From an uncultured Paracoccaceae bacterium (lineage in GTDB: Bacteria; Pseudomonadota; Alphaproteobacteria; Rhodobacterales; Rhodobacteraceae): a stretch of DNA of 45,494 bases. Below the pieces are notes generated by a model that ran no database searches, was not told the origin of the DNA, and saw only the letters and a list, made by a program, of their open reading frames with translations. Positions 27,813 to 35,630 of this stretch are shown in pieces (the stretch's first letter is position 1; each line of letters opens with the position of its first letter). The position numbers were made by a program, and so were the translations under genes. Location of the stretch: assembly GCA_937920555.1 (NCBI GenBank), contig CAKZTM010000070.1, positions 1-45,494 of the forward strand, written 5' to 3'.

Positions 27813-28357
27813 TTTTGCGCCGCCAAGATGGATTGCAAGGCTTGCACAAGTTCTTCACGGGACGAGGCTTCATCCCGCTCTGAAATACGCTCCGCGATAC
27901 TTTTTTGCAGCTGTTCGGCCCGTGTCGGAGCCACGTCCTGCTGGTAATCCTCGATATCTGCGACGCCGTCGTCAAATTCATCTAGAACCGGCTCTGGCTT
28001 GGATTGCACTTTGCGTTTTTGCCTCTTCTTTTGTGGGAATTTGCGGACCGGCGAGGGCTGATGATCCGCCGTATCTTTTTCTTCCTGCACGGTGGCGAGC
28101 ATCAATTTGAGCTGCCCGGCGGCGCGTTCGGCGCGTTCGGCCAGCTCCTCCATCTCAGTGATGGATGATCCGGTAACGGCCTGTGTCGCCTTCAGCGCCG
28201 CTTGCATGTCGTTGACTTGTGTTGAAAGCGCGGCAATTGCCGAACCAAGCCCACTGTCGAGATTGTTCAATCCCTTGACCCGTTTGGAGAGAACCCAGCA
28301 GTAAAGTGCCGCCGTGACGGCACCCGCTAAGAGCAGTGCATCCGCGATTAAGTCCAT
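27809..28357 (-). CDS. membrane-anchored coiled-coil protein of the fliL-mot operon (DUF6468-like)
   Basis: A 182-residue protein with one N-terminal membrane helix (LIADALLLAGAVTAALYCWVL), a coiled coil (about 35-95), a basic stretch (KFPQKKRQKRKVQ) and an acidic C-terminal tail with predicted helices. Proteins of this layout occur next to fliL in alphaproteobacterial flagellar clusters under DUF6468. Function is unknown. It starts 12 bases after fliL on the same strand and overlaps motE by four bases, so all are on one transcript. Confidence 0.7.
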   Translation of the reverse strand: MDLIADALLLAGAVTAALYCWVLSKRVKGLNNLDSGLGSAIAALSTQVNDMQAALKATQAVTGSSITEMEELAERAERAAGQLKLMLATVQEEKDTADHQPSPVRKFPQKKRQKRKVQSKPEPVLDEFDDGVADIEDYQQDVAPTRAEQLQKSIAERISERDEASSREELVQALQSILAAQK

Positions 28358-28369
28358 TTCACAAACTCC

Positions 28370-28870
28370 CTAATTCAGTACAAATTCAGTGATTAACAGG
28401 TCATTCACCCGGCCTTCACCGGTTACAATATTGACCCTTCGGAGCATTTGGGCGCGCAGCCGTGTCATGGCTGCGGGGTTCTCAATGTCGCGGATTTCGA
28501 CGGCACGCAGATAGGTATTCAGGACATCCAAAATACGCGGCTTCAGGAGTGTTACCTCCTCTTTGAATTCGGGCACCACCTCTAAAGCGGCACCAAAATT
28601 GAGGTGTTTTGCCTGGTTGGAATCCCCAAGAGAGATCACCATTCTATCGATTGCCACAAATTCTGTCGTGGTGGTTGCCACCATAACCTGCACCGGCGCG
28701 GTTTCTTCCGGCGCGCCGCCGCCCAGACCGGGGATCATTCCGCTATATGAGGCGAAAAACCCGCCCCCGCCCATCACAACTGCAAGGCCCAATCCGATGA
28801 TCGTTCCTTTGCCGCCGCCTTTTTTCGGGGGGTCTTCCTGGTCGTCCGCAATATCTGTCTCGTCGCTCAT
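28370..28870 (-). CDS. fliL: flagellar basal-body-associated protein FliL
   Basis: A single-pass inner-membrane protein of 166 residues that surrounds or supports the stator. After an acidic and Lys/Gly-rich cytoplasmic start, one membrane helix spans about residues 24-44. The periplasmic domain carries FliL features such as FVAIDRMVISLGD, LLKPRILDVLNTYLRAVEI and the C-terminal GRVNDLLITEFVLN. Length is normal. It is the first gene of the leftward flagellar arm, divergent from fliF across 123 bases containing a CtrA-like box. Confidence 0.95.
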   Translation of the reverse strand: MSDETDIADDQEDPPKKGGGKGTIIGLGLAVVMGGGGFFASYSGMIPGLGGGAPEETAPVQVMVATTTTEFVAIDRMVISLGDSNQAKHLNFGAALEVVPEFKEEVTLLKPRILDVLNTYLRAVEIRDIENPAAMTRLRAQMLRRVNIVTGEGRVNDLLITEFVLN

Positions 28871-28918
28871 GGGGATGTTCCAAACATTTTTGTCAAAACT
28901 GATTTAAACGATGCACCA

Positions 28919-28933
28919 CTAACTAATTATTAA
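28919..28933. promoter_or_regulatory. CtrA-like binding site in the fliL/fliF divergent promoter
   Basis: CTAA-CTAATTA-TTAA matches the alphaproteobacterial CtrA consensus TTAA-N7-TTAA at seven of eight fixed positions. It lies centrally between the divergent flagellar operons. CtrA is known to control flagellar genes in Rhodobacterales, so control of both arms from here is plausible. Confidence 0.55.
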
Positions 28934-28993
28934 GCGTGTTCGGATGATTATCGATTTGAGGTTATGCGGCGATCAGAATGATGCCGTCCGAGA

Positions 28994-30592
28994 ATGAGGA
29001 TATCCGTGGATCAGATTTTGTCGGTTTGGGATGCGCTGGAGCCACGCAAACGCGTGATTGCAGTTTTGTCTGCCGTCGCGATGTTTGTCGCGGTCATCGG
29101 GCTGACGCGGATGGTTAATGAGCCGAGCCTGTCTTTGTTATATGCGGGGCTGGACCCATCGACATCTGGTGAGATCGTGACAGCCCTTGAGGCGCGCAAG
29201 GTCACCTACGAGATCCGCGGCAATGCGATTTACGTGGACAATTCCCAGCGGGATGAGGTCCGGATGGCGCTTGCCAGTGAGGGTCTGCCTGCAAATGGCG
29301 GCGCTGGATATGAGCTTCTGGACGGGCTTTCGGGCTTCGGCACCACGTCGCAAATGTTTGATGCTGCGTATTGGCGGGCGAAGGAAGGCGAATTGGCGCG
29401 GACGATTTTGGCCTCCCCGCAGGTGAAATCGGCACGGGTTCATATCTCCAACACGGTTCGCGGCGCATTTGGTCGATCAGAAATGATGACCGCTTCCGTC
29501 ATTGTGACTATGGGCGGCGGGACTTTGAGTGGCAGGCAGGCCAAAGCCATGCGCTATTTGGTGGCATCAGCGGTTTCGGGCATGGCGCCGGAGCAGGTTT
29601 CGGTCATTGATGCGGCGGGTGGCATAATCCTAGCTGCGGGCAGCGATGCGGATGCGGCCGCAGGTGATGATGTTGCAACCAAGACGGCGGCAATGCGCGC
29701 CAACATTGAGCGGCTTTTGATCGCACGGGTTGGCATGGGAAAGGCTGTGGTTGAGGTCAATATCGATGCGGATATGAACAGCGAGACAACTGTCGAGCGG
29801 GTCTTGGACCCGGAGGGGCGTGTTGCGATCAGCTCGGATGTGGAGGAATCTTCATCGTCTGCGTCGGGCAGTGGTCCGCAAGGTGTCACTGTCGCCAGCA
29901 ATTTGCCCGATGGTGATGTGGGCGGCGGCGATAGTTCCAAAAGCAGCGACAGTTTGACCCGCGAACGGGTGAATTATGAGGTCTCGGAGGTCCGGCGCGA
30001 ACGTGTGAAAGTGCCCGGCGAGATACGTCGGGTCAGCGTGGCTGTACTGGTCGATGGCCAAACCACGTTGAATGACGCAGGTGAAGCGGTCTGGAATGAG
30101 CGCAGCGCGGAAGAGCTGGCCTCGCTCAAAGAGTTGGTGCAATCGGCCATAGGCTATGATGCGGCCCGAGGGGATATCGTGACCATATCCTCAATGCAGT
30201 TTTCTCCACCGGCTGATGTTGGTTCTGTGGCGCAGGCGGGCAGCTTTGATTTCTTGGCGGTGAATGCCATGTCGCTTGTGCAAATGGCGTTTCTGGGCGC
30301 AGTCGCACTGGCGCTGGGTCTATTTGTGCTAAAGCCGATCCTCACGAGCCAAAACCCGGCCCGGTTGGATCAGGTGGCAACTGAGCTTGCCGCAATTTCT
30401 GACGCAAATGCCGGTGCCGCGGGGGCGGCGGAGGGTGAGATTGAGCTTAACCCCGAGGTTTTGGAAGTTGTCACGGAAGATCAGAAAAAGATCGAGCATC
30501 TTAAGCGAACGGTTACCGATAGGGCCGATGATTCAAAGGCAATATTGGAAGACTGGCTAAACACCGGCGAGCTTGAAAGCGAGGGGGCCTGA
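28994..30592 (+). CDS. fliF: flagellar MS-ring protein FliF
   Basis: FliF, 532 residues, forms the MS ring, the membrane base of the flagellum and scaffold for the rotor. There is an N-terminal membrane helix (about 20-40), YscJ-like ring domains (LLYAGLDPSTSGEIVTALE, then GYELLDGLSGFGTTSQM), a second helix near 428-448, and the C-terminal FliG-binding tail (DWLNTGEL). Slightly shorter than the usual 550-570. ATG at 28994 has a weak ribosome site; an in-frame GTG at 29006 has GAGG at better distance and may be the true start. First gene of the rightward arm. Confidence 0.96.
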   Translation: MRISVDQILSVWDALEPRKRVIAVLSAVAMFVAVIGLTRMVNEPSLSLLYAGLDPSTSGEIVTALEARKVTYEIRGNAIYVDNSQRDEVRMALASEGLPANGGAGYELLDGLSGFGTTSQMFDAAYWRAKEGELARTILASPQVKSARVHISNTVRGAFGRSEMMTASVIVTMGGGTLSGRQAKAMRYLVASAVSGMAPEQVSVIDAAGGIILAAGSDADAAAGDDVATKTAAMRANIERLLIARVGMGKAVVEVNIDADMNSETTVERVLDPEGRVAISSDVEESSSSASGSGPQGVTVASNLPDGDVGGGDSSKSSDSLTRERVNYEVSEVRRERVKVPGEIRRVSVAVLVDGQTTLNDAGEAVWNERSAEELASLKELVQSAIGYDAARGDIVTISSMQFSPPADVGSVAQAGSFDFLAVNAMSLVQMAFLGAVALALGLFVLKPILTSQNPARLDQVATELAAISDANAGAAGAAEGEIELNPEVLEVVTEDQKKIEHLKRTVTDRADDSKAILEDWLNTGELESEGA

Positions 30593-30594
30593 TC

Positions 30595-31203
30595 ATGGGT
30601 GCATTTAAATACGAGACAATCCTTCCCCAATCCCGCAGTCAGGGGTCTTTGGTTGAGCTGAAAACCGGTATGTTGGAAAAGGAGCGTAATGCCTCCTATG
30701 CCAAGGGTTTTAAGGACGGGGTGAATGTCACCAAGGATGCGGTTGAGGTTGAGACCAATCGCCTTTTGTCGCGCATCAGCGAAGATTTGAGCGACTTGCA
30801 ATTCACCAATGAGCAGGCTTGTGCCACGGTTATGAAGTCGGTTCGCCCGCTCATTGAGATCATTTTGGAGCAGCTTGCGCCAGAGACCCTGCGGCAAAAG
30901 CTTCTTGAGCAGTCAGATGCCGCACTTGGCGAAATTTTTTGTGGTTACAAAGGGGTAGCGGTCGATATCGAGGCGGCCCCCAATCTGATCCCGGCACTGC
31001 AAGACCTTTGCCGCGCGCGCGGTTTCGATGTTGAGCTGCACGAGAACGCGGCTTTGCATGATCTTGAGGTGCGGCTCAATTGGCAAGACGGGTTTGATCA
31101 CTTGGACATGGATGAGATGCGCCGAACGATCGGGGCCAAGCTGAATGATTATGTAGAATGTTTAGACGAGGAAGCAGATGACCGACGAAGAGAACCCGGA
31201 TGA
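30595..31203 (+). CDS. FliH-like flagellar export regulator
   Basis: A 202-residue soluble protein between fliF and fliN, the place where FliH is often found. The N-terminal half is charged and helical (LEKERNASYAKGFKDGVNV, as in the 'Y..G...G' repeats of FliH). The C-terminal half has a FliH/V-ATPase E-like pattern (VRPLIEIILEQLAPETLRQ, then NLIPALQDLCRARGFDVEL, LEVRLNWQDGFDHLD). FliH holds the export ATPase FliI, whose gene is not in this window. Sequence similarity is weak, as usual for FliH in this group. It overlaps fliN by 26 bases. Confidence 0.7.
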   Translation: MGAFKYETILPQSRSQGSLVELKTGMLEKERNASYAKGFKDGVNVTKDAVEVETNRLLSRISEDLSDLQFTNEQACATVMKSVRPLIEIILEQLAPETLRQKLLEQSDAALGEIFCGYKGVAVDIEAAPNLIPALQDLCRARGFDVELHENAALHDLEVRLNWQDGFDHLDMDEMRRTIGAKLNDYVECLDEEADDRRREPG

Positions 31204-31609
31204 TGCTGCGCCTGACCCGGACGCAGAACCCTCGTTGGAGGCTGATGAGCCGGAGCAGGATGTAGAGCTTGCCTCGCCCAGCGATGAGGTAGACGAGGTT
31301 GCCACTGCAGCCCCGCACGATCTTTCGCAAGAGCTGCCAACACCGTCGGGTGCGGGAAAAAGCTCGGCCTTCATGGGCGTTCCCATCGAGATCATTATCT
31401 CTGTGGGCAAGGCGCGTCCATTGGTGAGTGATCTTGTCAATCTGCGCCGCGACAGTGTGATCACTCTGGACAGCAAAATCGATGATCCCGTGGAGATTTT
31501 CATAGGTGATCGTCTGATTGCGCGCGGCGAGTTGCAAGAGATGGAAAGCGAAGATGGTCAACTTGGGGTCAGGCTCACCGAGGTTGCAGATCTCTCGAAT
31601 GGTGTTTGA
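31178..31609 (+). CDS. fliN: flagellar motor switch protein FliN
   Basis: FliN, 143 residues, is a C-ring component that helps bind CheY-P and the export complex. The last 80 residues are the SpoA domain (MGVPIEIIISVGKARPLVSD, LDSKIDDPVEIFIGDRLIA, GVRLTEVAD). The first 55-60 residues are an acidic, Asp/Glu/Pro-rich tail, longer than in enterics. GAGGAAG lies just ahead of the ATG, within the end of the FliH-like gene. It overlaps fliP by 11 bases. FliM is not encoded in the window. Confidence 0.95.
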   Translation: MTDEENPDDAAPDPDAEPSLEADEPEQDVELASPSDEVDEVATAAPHDLSQELPTPSGAGKSSAFMGVPIEIIISVGKARPLVSDLVNLRRDSVITLDSKIDDPVEIFIGDRLIARGELQEMESEDGQLGVRLTEVADLSNGV

Positions 31610-32339
31610 CAGGCGCATCGCGGCGCTAATTACAGCAATTCTCGTTCTATTTTTGGGCGCCCAAGCGGTAACCGCTCAGGAACTGTCCATCAATTTGGGC
31701 GACGAAGGCTCTCTGACGGTCCGGACTGTTCAGCTTTTTGTGCTGGTTACTTTGCTGAGTTTAGCCCCGGGCATGGCGATCATGATCACCTGCTTTCCGT
31801 TTATGGTCACGGTTCTGTCCATTTTGCGACAAGCCGTGGGTGTTCAGCAGGCCCCGCCCAATATGATGATTGTCAGTCTGGCACTTTTTCTGACTTATTT
31901 CGTGATGGAGCCGGTGTTTCGCCAAGCATGGGAGCAGGGCGTTCAGCCTATGCTGGACGGTACTCTTGATGTGGACGATGCGCTTCCACTCATTATCGGG
32001 CCGTTCCGGGGGTTCATGGAGCTGCGGGTGGATGCCGATACGTTAGCGGAAATGATGTCCGCGGCACCGTCGGGGTTGGAGCCGGTTGACGGAGAAACGC
32101 CTCTGGCCGTTTTGGTACCATCTTTTCTTTTGAGTGAAATTCAGCGTGGTTTCGAGGTCGGGTTCTTAATATTTTTACCTTTTCTTGTCATTGACTTAGT
32201 GGTGGCCGCTATCTTGATGTCGATGGGCATGATGATGGTGCCACCTGCGGTGGTGGCGTTGCCGTTTAAGCTGGCGTTTTTTGTTGTCGCTGACGGGTGG
32301 GCTTTGCTCGCTGGAGCAATGGTACGAAGTTACGGATAA
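31599..32339 (+). CDS. fliP: flagellar export-gate protein FliP
   Basis: Core membrane component of the type III flagellar export gate, 246 residues. An N-terminal signal-like helix (RIAALITAILVLFLGAQAVTA) is followed by the FliP helices, including SLAPGMAIMITCFPFMVTVLS, QQAPPNMMIVSLALFLTYFV, and the C-terminal FLPFLVIDLVVAAILMSMGM. The start at 31599 (MVFDRR) is chosen because it begins the signal peptide; the frame remains open upstream only within fliN. Its partners FliQ, FliR, FlhA and FlhB are not here. Confidence 0.96.
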   Translation: MVFDRRIAALITAILVLFLGAQAVTAQELSINLGDEGSLTVRTVQLFVLVTLLSLAPGMAIMITCFPFMVTVLSILRQAVGVQQAPPNMMIVSLALFLTYFVMEPVFRQAWEQGVQPMLDGTLDVDDALPLIIGPFRGFMELRVDADTLAEMMSAAPSGLEPVDGETPLAVLVPSFLLSEIQRGFEVGFLIFLPFLVIDLVVAAILMSMGMMMVPPAVVALPFKLAFFVVADGWALLAGAMVRSYG

Positions 32340-32356
32340 GGGTATAGTTACACGAC

Positions 32357-33415
32357 ATGAATGAACTGATCGTTCGGCCAACGACAGACGTTATGGCGAC
32401 CGCAGCCCCGGCGGGCGATGGTATGCCTACACCTGCCGAGAAGGCAGCGATCATTCTATCGATTCTGGATCCGGCTGAGGCCTCGGAACTTCTCAAGACT
32501 TTTGAGCAGAAAAGTCTGTTGAATTTTGCGCGTGTCATCAGCTCGCTCAAACCGGTGCCGGCAGCGATTATGTCGAGCGTGGTTACGGAGTTCCTCACCG
32601 CGATGGGCGAGGAAACAAATGTCCGCGGCGGGCAGGAACAGGTCCGCAAACTGTTGTCGCAATTCCTTGATGATAGTCAAATCGACGAGATACTCAGCGA
32701 TGTTGCTGGTCGCGATGTGCGAAGTGTTTGGGAACGTTTGGGCGATGCCCCCAATTCCAAGGTTGCTGCGTTTTTTCAGTTGGAACACCCGCAGACGGTC
32801 GCAATTGTGCTGTCAAAGGTTCGGGCCGACAAAGCTGCGCGCATTTTGGAAGAAATGGAGCGCAATTTTGCGCAATCGGCTGTCTTGCGATTGTCGCGGG
32901 TTCCAAATCTGGAACCCCATGTGATCAAGAAAGTCGAAGAGGTGATCGAGACTGAGTTCTTGTCTGCGATCTCTAGACAGTCGGGCAGCGTTAAACCGTC
33001 CGAGCTGATTGGTGATCTCATGAACAATGTGTCGGGCGCTGCGCGCGACGAGTTCCTGGAAAACCTCGGCGAGGTCAATCAGGAGCTGCAACTGGAAGTC
33101 TTGCGGGTCATGTTCACCTTTGCGGATATCGCCACGCGTGTTGAAGCGCGTGACGTGGCTAAGATCGTCAAGGCGGTCGAGGAAGATCAGTTGATGATTG
33201 CACTCAAATACGCTCAGGAAACTGGAAATCAGTCCTTCGATTTCATCATGGGCAACTTGTCCAAACGCCTTGCCGAACGTATGCGTGAGGACGTGGAAGC
33301 AATGGATTCTGTCAAATCAAGCGAGGGTGAGGCCGCTCATATGGCGATCACAAACATCATCCAATCCATGGCTAAGATGGGTGAGATGAAGCTGATTGAG
33401 AATGAACCGGAATAG
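32357..33415 (+). CDS. fliG: flagellar motor switch protein FliG
   Basis: FliG, 352 residues, links FliF to the C ring and takes torque from MotA. The three domains are visible: N-terminal FliF-binding part (TPAEKAAIILSILDPAEASE), the middle domain with the EHPQTVAIVLSKV motif (EHPQ), and the C-terminal torque domain (MFTFADIATRVEARDVAKIV, with the LMIALKYA and IMGNLSKR blocks). Length is typical of alphaproteobacteria. It is the last gene of the rightward arm, 17 bases after fliP. Confidence 0.97.
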   Translation: MNELIVRPTTDVMATAAPAGDGMPTPAEKAAIILSILDPAEASELLKTFEQKSLLNFARVISSLKPVPAAIMSSVVTEFLTAMGEETNVRGGQEQVRKLLSQFLDDSQIDEILSDVAGRDVRSVWERLGDAPNSKVAAFFQLEHPQTVAIVLSKVRADKAARILEEMERNFAQSAVLRLSRVPNLEPHVIKKVEEVIETEFLSAISRQSGSVKPSELIGDLMNNVSGAARDEFLENLGEVNQELQLEVLRVMFTFADIATRVEARDVAKIVKAVEEDQLMIALKYAQETGNQSFDFIMGNLSKRLAERMREDVEAMDSVKSSEGEAAHMAITNIIQSMAKMGEMKLIENEPE

Positions 33416-33451
33416 GGCCGTCTAACCCCGCGAAGCCGCGCGCGACAGAGG

Positions 33452-33479
33452 TGCCGCCCCACTATATGGGGGGACGGCA
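33452..33479. terminator. hairpin between fliG and convergent rpoD
   Basis: TGCCG-CCCCA with TGGGG-(GGA)-CGGCA forms a ten-pair stem around a five-base loop. It lies in the 104-base gap between convergent genes. No T run follows on either strand, so a terminator role is moderate at best. Confidence 0.45.
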
Positions 33480-33519
33480 GCTCTCATGTGGCAGGGTTAA
33501 GACCGGTTAGGCCGCTTTA

Positions 33520-35532
33520 TCACTGATCTAGAAATGACCGTAACTTGCGGCTACGGCTTGGATGTTTCAGCTTACGTAGCGCTTTCGCCTCAATTTGGCG
33601 AATGCGCTCACGGGTGACCGAGAATTGCTGACCAACCTCTTCAAGCGTGTGATCCGTGTTCATCCCAATTCCAAACCGCATTCTGAGAACACGTTCCTCG
33701 CGCGGGGTGAGCGAGGCCAGAACCCGCGTTGTGGTTTCTTTCAGGTTACCCTGAATGGCACTGTCGAGCGGCAGAATTGCGTTTTTATCTTCGATAAAGT
33801 CGCCAAGTTGGCTGTCTTCCTCGTCGCCGATCGGTGTTTCGAGCGAGATCGGCTCCTTGGCGATTTTCATCACCTTGCGGACTTTCTCAAGCGGCATTTG
33901 CAGCTTTTCGGCCAATTCTTCCGGCGTTGGCTCACGGCCAATTTCGTGAAGCATCTGGCGACCGGTCCGCACCAACTTATTAATCGTCTCGATCATGTGC
34001 ACCGGAATACGGATCGTGCGCGCCTGATCGGCGATGGAACGGGTGATGGCCTGACGGATCCACCACGTGGCGTAGGTTGAAAACTTGTAGCCGCGACGGT
34101 ACTCGAATTTATCGACCGCTTTCATCAGGCCGATATTACCTTCTTGAATAAGGTCGAGGAATTGCAGACCACGGTTGGTATATTTTTTGGCAATCGAAAT
34201 CACCAGACGGAGGTTGGCCTCGACCATCTCCTTTTTCGCGATCCGCGCTTCCTTTTCGCCCTTTTGTACCTGGCTGACAATGCGACGGAATTCGGGGATA
34301 TCTACACCGACATATTGACCAATTTCGGCCAAATCCGTTCTGAGATCACGGACCTTGTCAGTGTGGCGCTCCAGCAGTGCCGCCCATCCACGGCATTCCA
34401 GCTCCGCGACCCGCTCAATCCATGTGGGGTCCAATTCCGAGCCACGGTAAAACTCAACAAAGTCCTTGCGGTTGATGCGCGATTGATCGGCAAGTTTGAC
34501 CATCGCGCCGTCGATGGACATGATCTTTTTGTTGATGCCGTAAAGCTGATCGACCAGCGCCTCGATACGGTTGTTGTGAAGATGCAGCGATTCCACCAAA
34601 TCCACGATTTCCGAACGGAGTTTCTGGTACTTGTTTTCGTCCTTGTCGCTGAAGCTTTCATCTTCGTTCAGCGTCGCCGAAATCCGGTAGTCTTGGAGGT
34701 TCGACAGTTTTTGAAAGGAATCTGCAATCTGATCCAGAGTTTCCAGAACCTGAGGCTTGAGTGCGGCCTCCATCGCAGCAAGCGAGAGGTTGGCCTGGTC
34801 GTCTTCATCTTCGTCGTCATCATCGCTGGCGACCGGTTGACCGTCCGCATCCAGCTCTTGCTCTTTTGGTTCCGGCTCGGGCTTTGGTTCACGAAGCGCC
34901 GTTGTGCGATCCGCGCTATCGGGCGTGGAGCCAAGCACGGAGGCTTCGTCTTCCCCGTCAATGGAGTTGCCAAAGGTGGTTTCCAGATCGATCACATCGC
35001 GCAGCATGATGATCTCGTCCAAAAGCTCGTCACGCCAGATGGTAATCGCTTGGAATGTCAGAGGGCTTTCGCACAGCCCCGAGATCATCGTGTTGCGACC
35101 CGCCTCGATGCGTTTGGCGATTGCGATCTCGCCTTCACGCGACAGCAATTCGACCGAGCCCATTTCACGCAGGTACATGCGTACCGGGTCATCGGTACGG
35201 TCAAGGTTTTCCGCAGAGCCCGCCGCTGCACTAACCTCGCGAGAAGAGGTGACTTCCACGATCTCGGTGGATTTACTGTCGTCTTCTTCGGTGTCTTCCG
35301 CCTCGACGATATTGATGCCCATCTCCGAGAGCATAGACATCACATCTTCGATTTGCTCGGAGGAGACCTGATCAGGCGGCAGAGCCGTGTTGAGCTCATC
35401 GTAGGTGATGTAGCCGCGTTTTCGTGCGCGGGCGATCATTGCTTTGATGGAAGCTTGACTGAGATCCAACTGCGGTTCGGATGCGTCGTTGTCGTTCTCT
35501 GTCGCGGGTTCTGCGGTATCTTTGGCGGCCAT
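33520..35532 (-). CDS. rpoD: primary sigma factor RpoD (sigma-70)
   Basis: Housekeeping sigma factor, 670 residues. Region 1.1 and an acidic linker (with EDEDD) open the protein. Region 1.2 reads [20 protein letters not shown], region 2 contains [20 protein letters not shown] and [20 protein letters not shown], and region 4 ends [20 protein letters not shown]. Length matches alphaproteobacterial RpoD. It lies directly after dnaG on the same strand, the usual alphaproteobacterial order without rpsU. The 98-base gap carries three GANTC sites and a repeated ATTCGAAT palindrome, so it may have its own promoter. Confidence 0.99.
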   Translation of the reverse strand: MAAKDTAEPATENDNDASEPQLDLSQASIKAMIARARKRGYITYDELNTALPPDQVSSEQIEDVMSMLSEMGINIVEAEDTEEDDSKSTEIVEVTSSREVSAAAGSAENLDRTDDPVRMYLREMGSVELLSREGEIAIAKRIEAGRNTMISGLCESPLTFQAITIWRDELLDEIIMLRDVIDLETTFGNSIDGEDEASVLGSTPDSADRTTALREPKPEPEPKEQELDADGQPVASDDDDEDEDDQANLSLAAMEAALKPQVLETLDQIADSFQKLSNLQDYRISATLNEDESFSDKDENKYQKLRSEIVDLVESLHLHNNRIEALVDQLYGINKKIMSIDGAMVKLADQSRINRKDFVEFYRGSELDPTWIERVAELECRGWAALLERHTDKVRDLRTDLAEIGQYVGVDIPEFRRIVSQVQKGEKEARIAKKEMVEANLRLVISIAKKYTNRGLQFLDLIQEGNIGLMKAVDKFEYRRGYKFSTYATWWIRQAITRSIADQARTIRIPVHMIETINKLVRTGRQMLHEIGREPTPEELAEKLQMPLEKVRKVMKIAKEPISLETPIGDEEDSQLGDFIEDKNAILPLDSAIQGNLKETTTRVLASLTPREERVLRMRFGIGMNTDHTLEEVGQQFSVTRERIRQIEAKALRKLKHPSRSRKLRSFLDQ

Positions 35533-35578
35533 TAAGTTCCTCCATCCACGGCGGGGTTCGACGCGGGAAAACCGGGTT

Positions 35579-35618
35579 TATTCGAATCACATACATGTCG
35601 TATTCGAATCACTGATTC
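35579..35618. promoter_or_regulatory. repeated ATTCGAAT palindromes with three GANTC sites upstream of rpoD
   Basis: TATTCGAATCAC occurs at 35579-35590 and 35601-35612, 22 bases apart (two helical turns). Each contains the palindrome ATTCGAAT and a GAATC; a GATTC follows at 35614-35618. GANTC is the CcrM methylation site in alphaproteobacteria. The layout suggests a regulated rpoD promoter. Confidence 0.5.
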
Positions 35619-35630
35619 GCAAGGGTGAAG

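Noticed and set aside
34144-35535. 463-codon open frame antisense to rpoD
   Set aside because: It lies almost wholly opposite rpoD, whose translation is unmistakable. Its sequence is low in protein character and matches the pattern of antisense frames in codon-biased genes.
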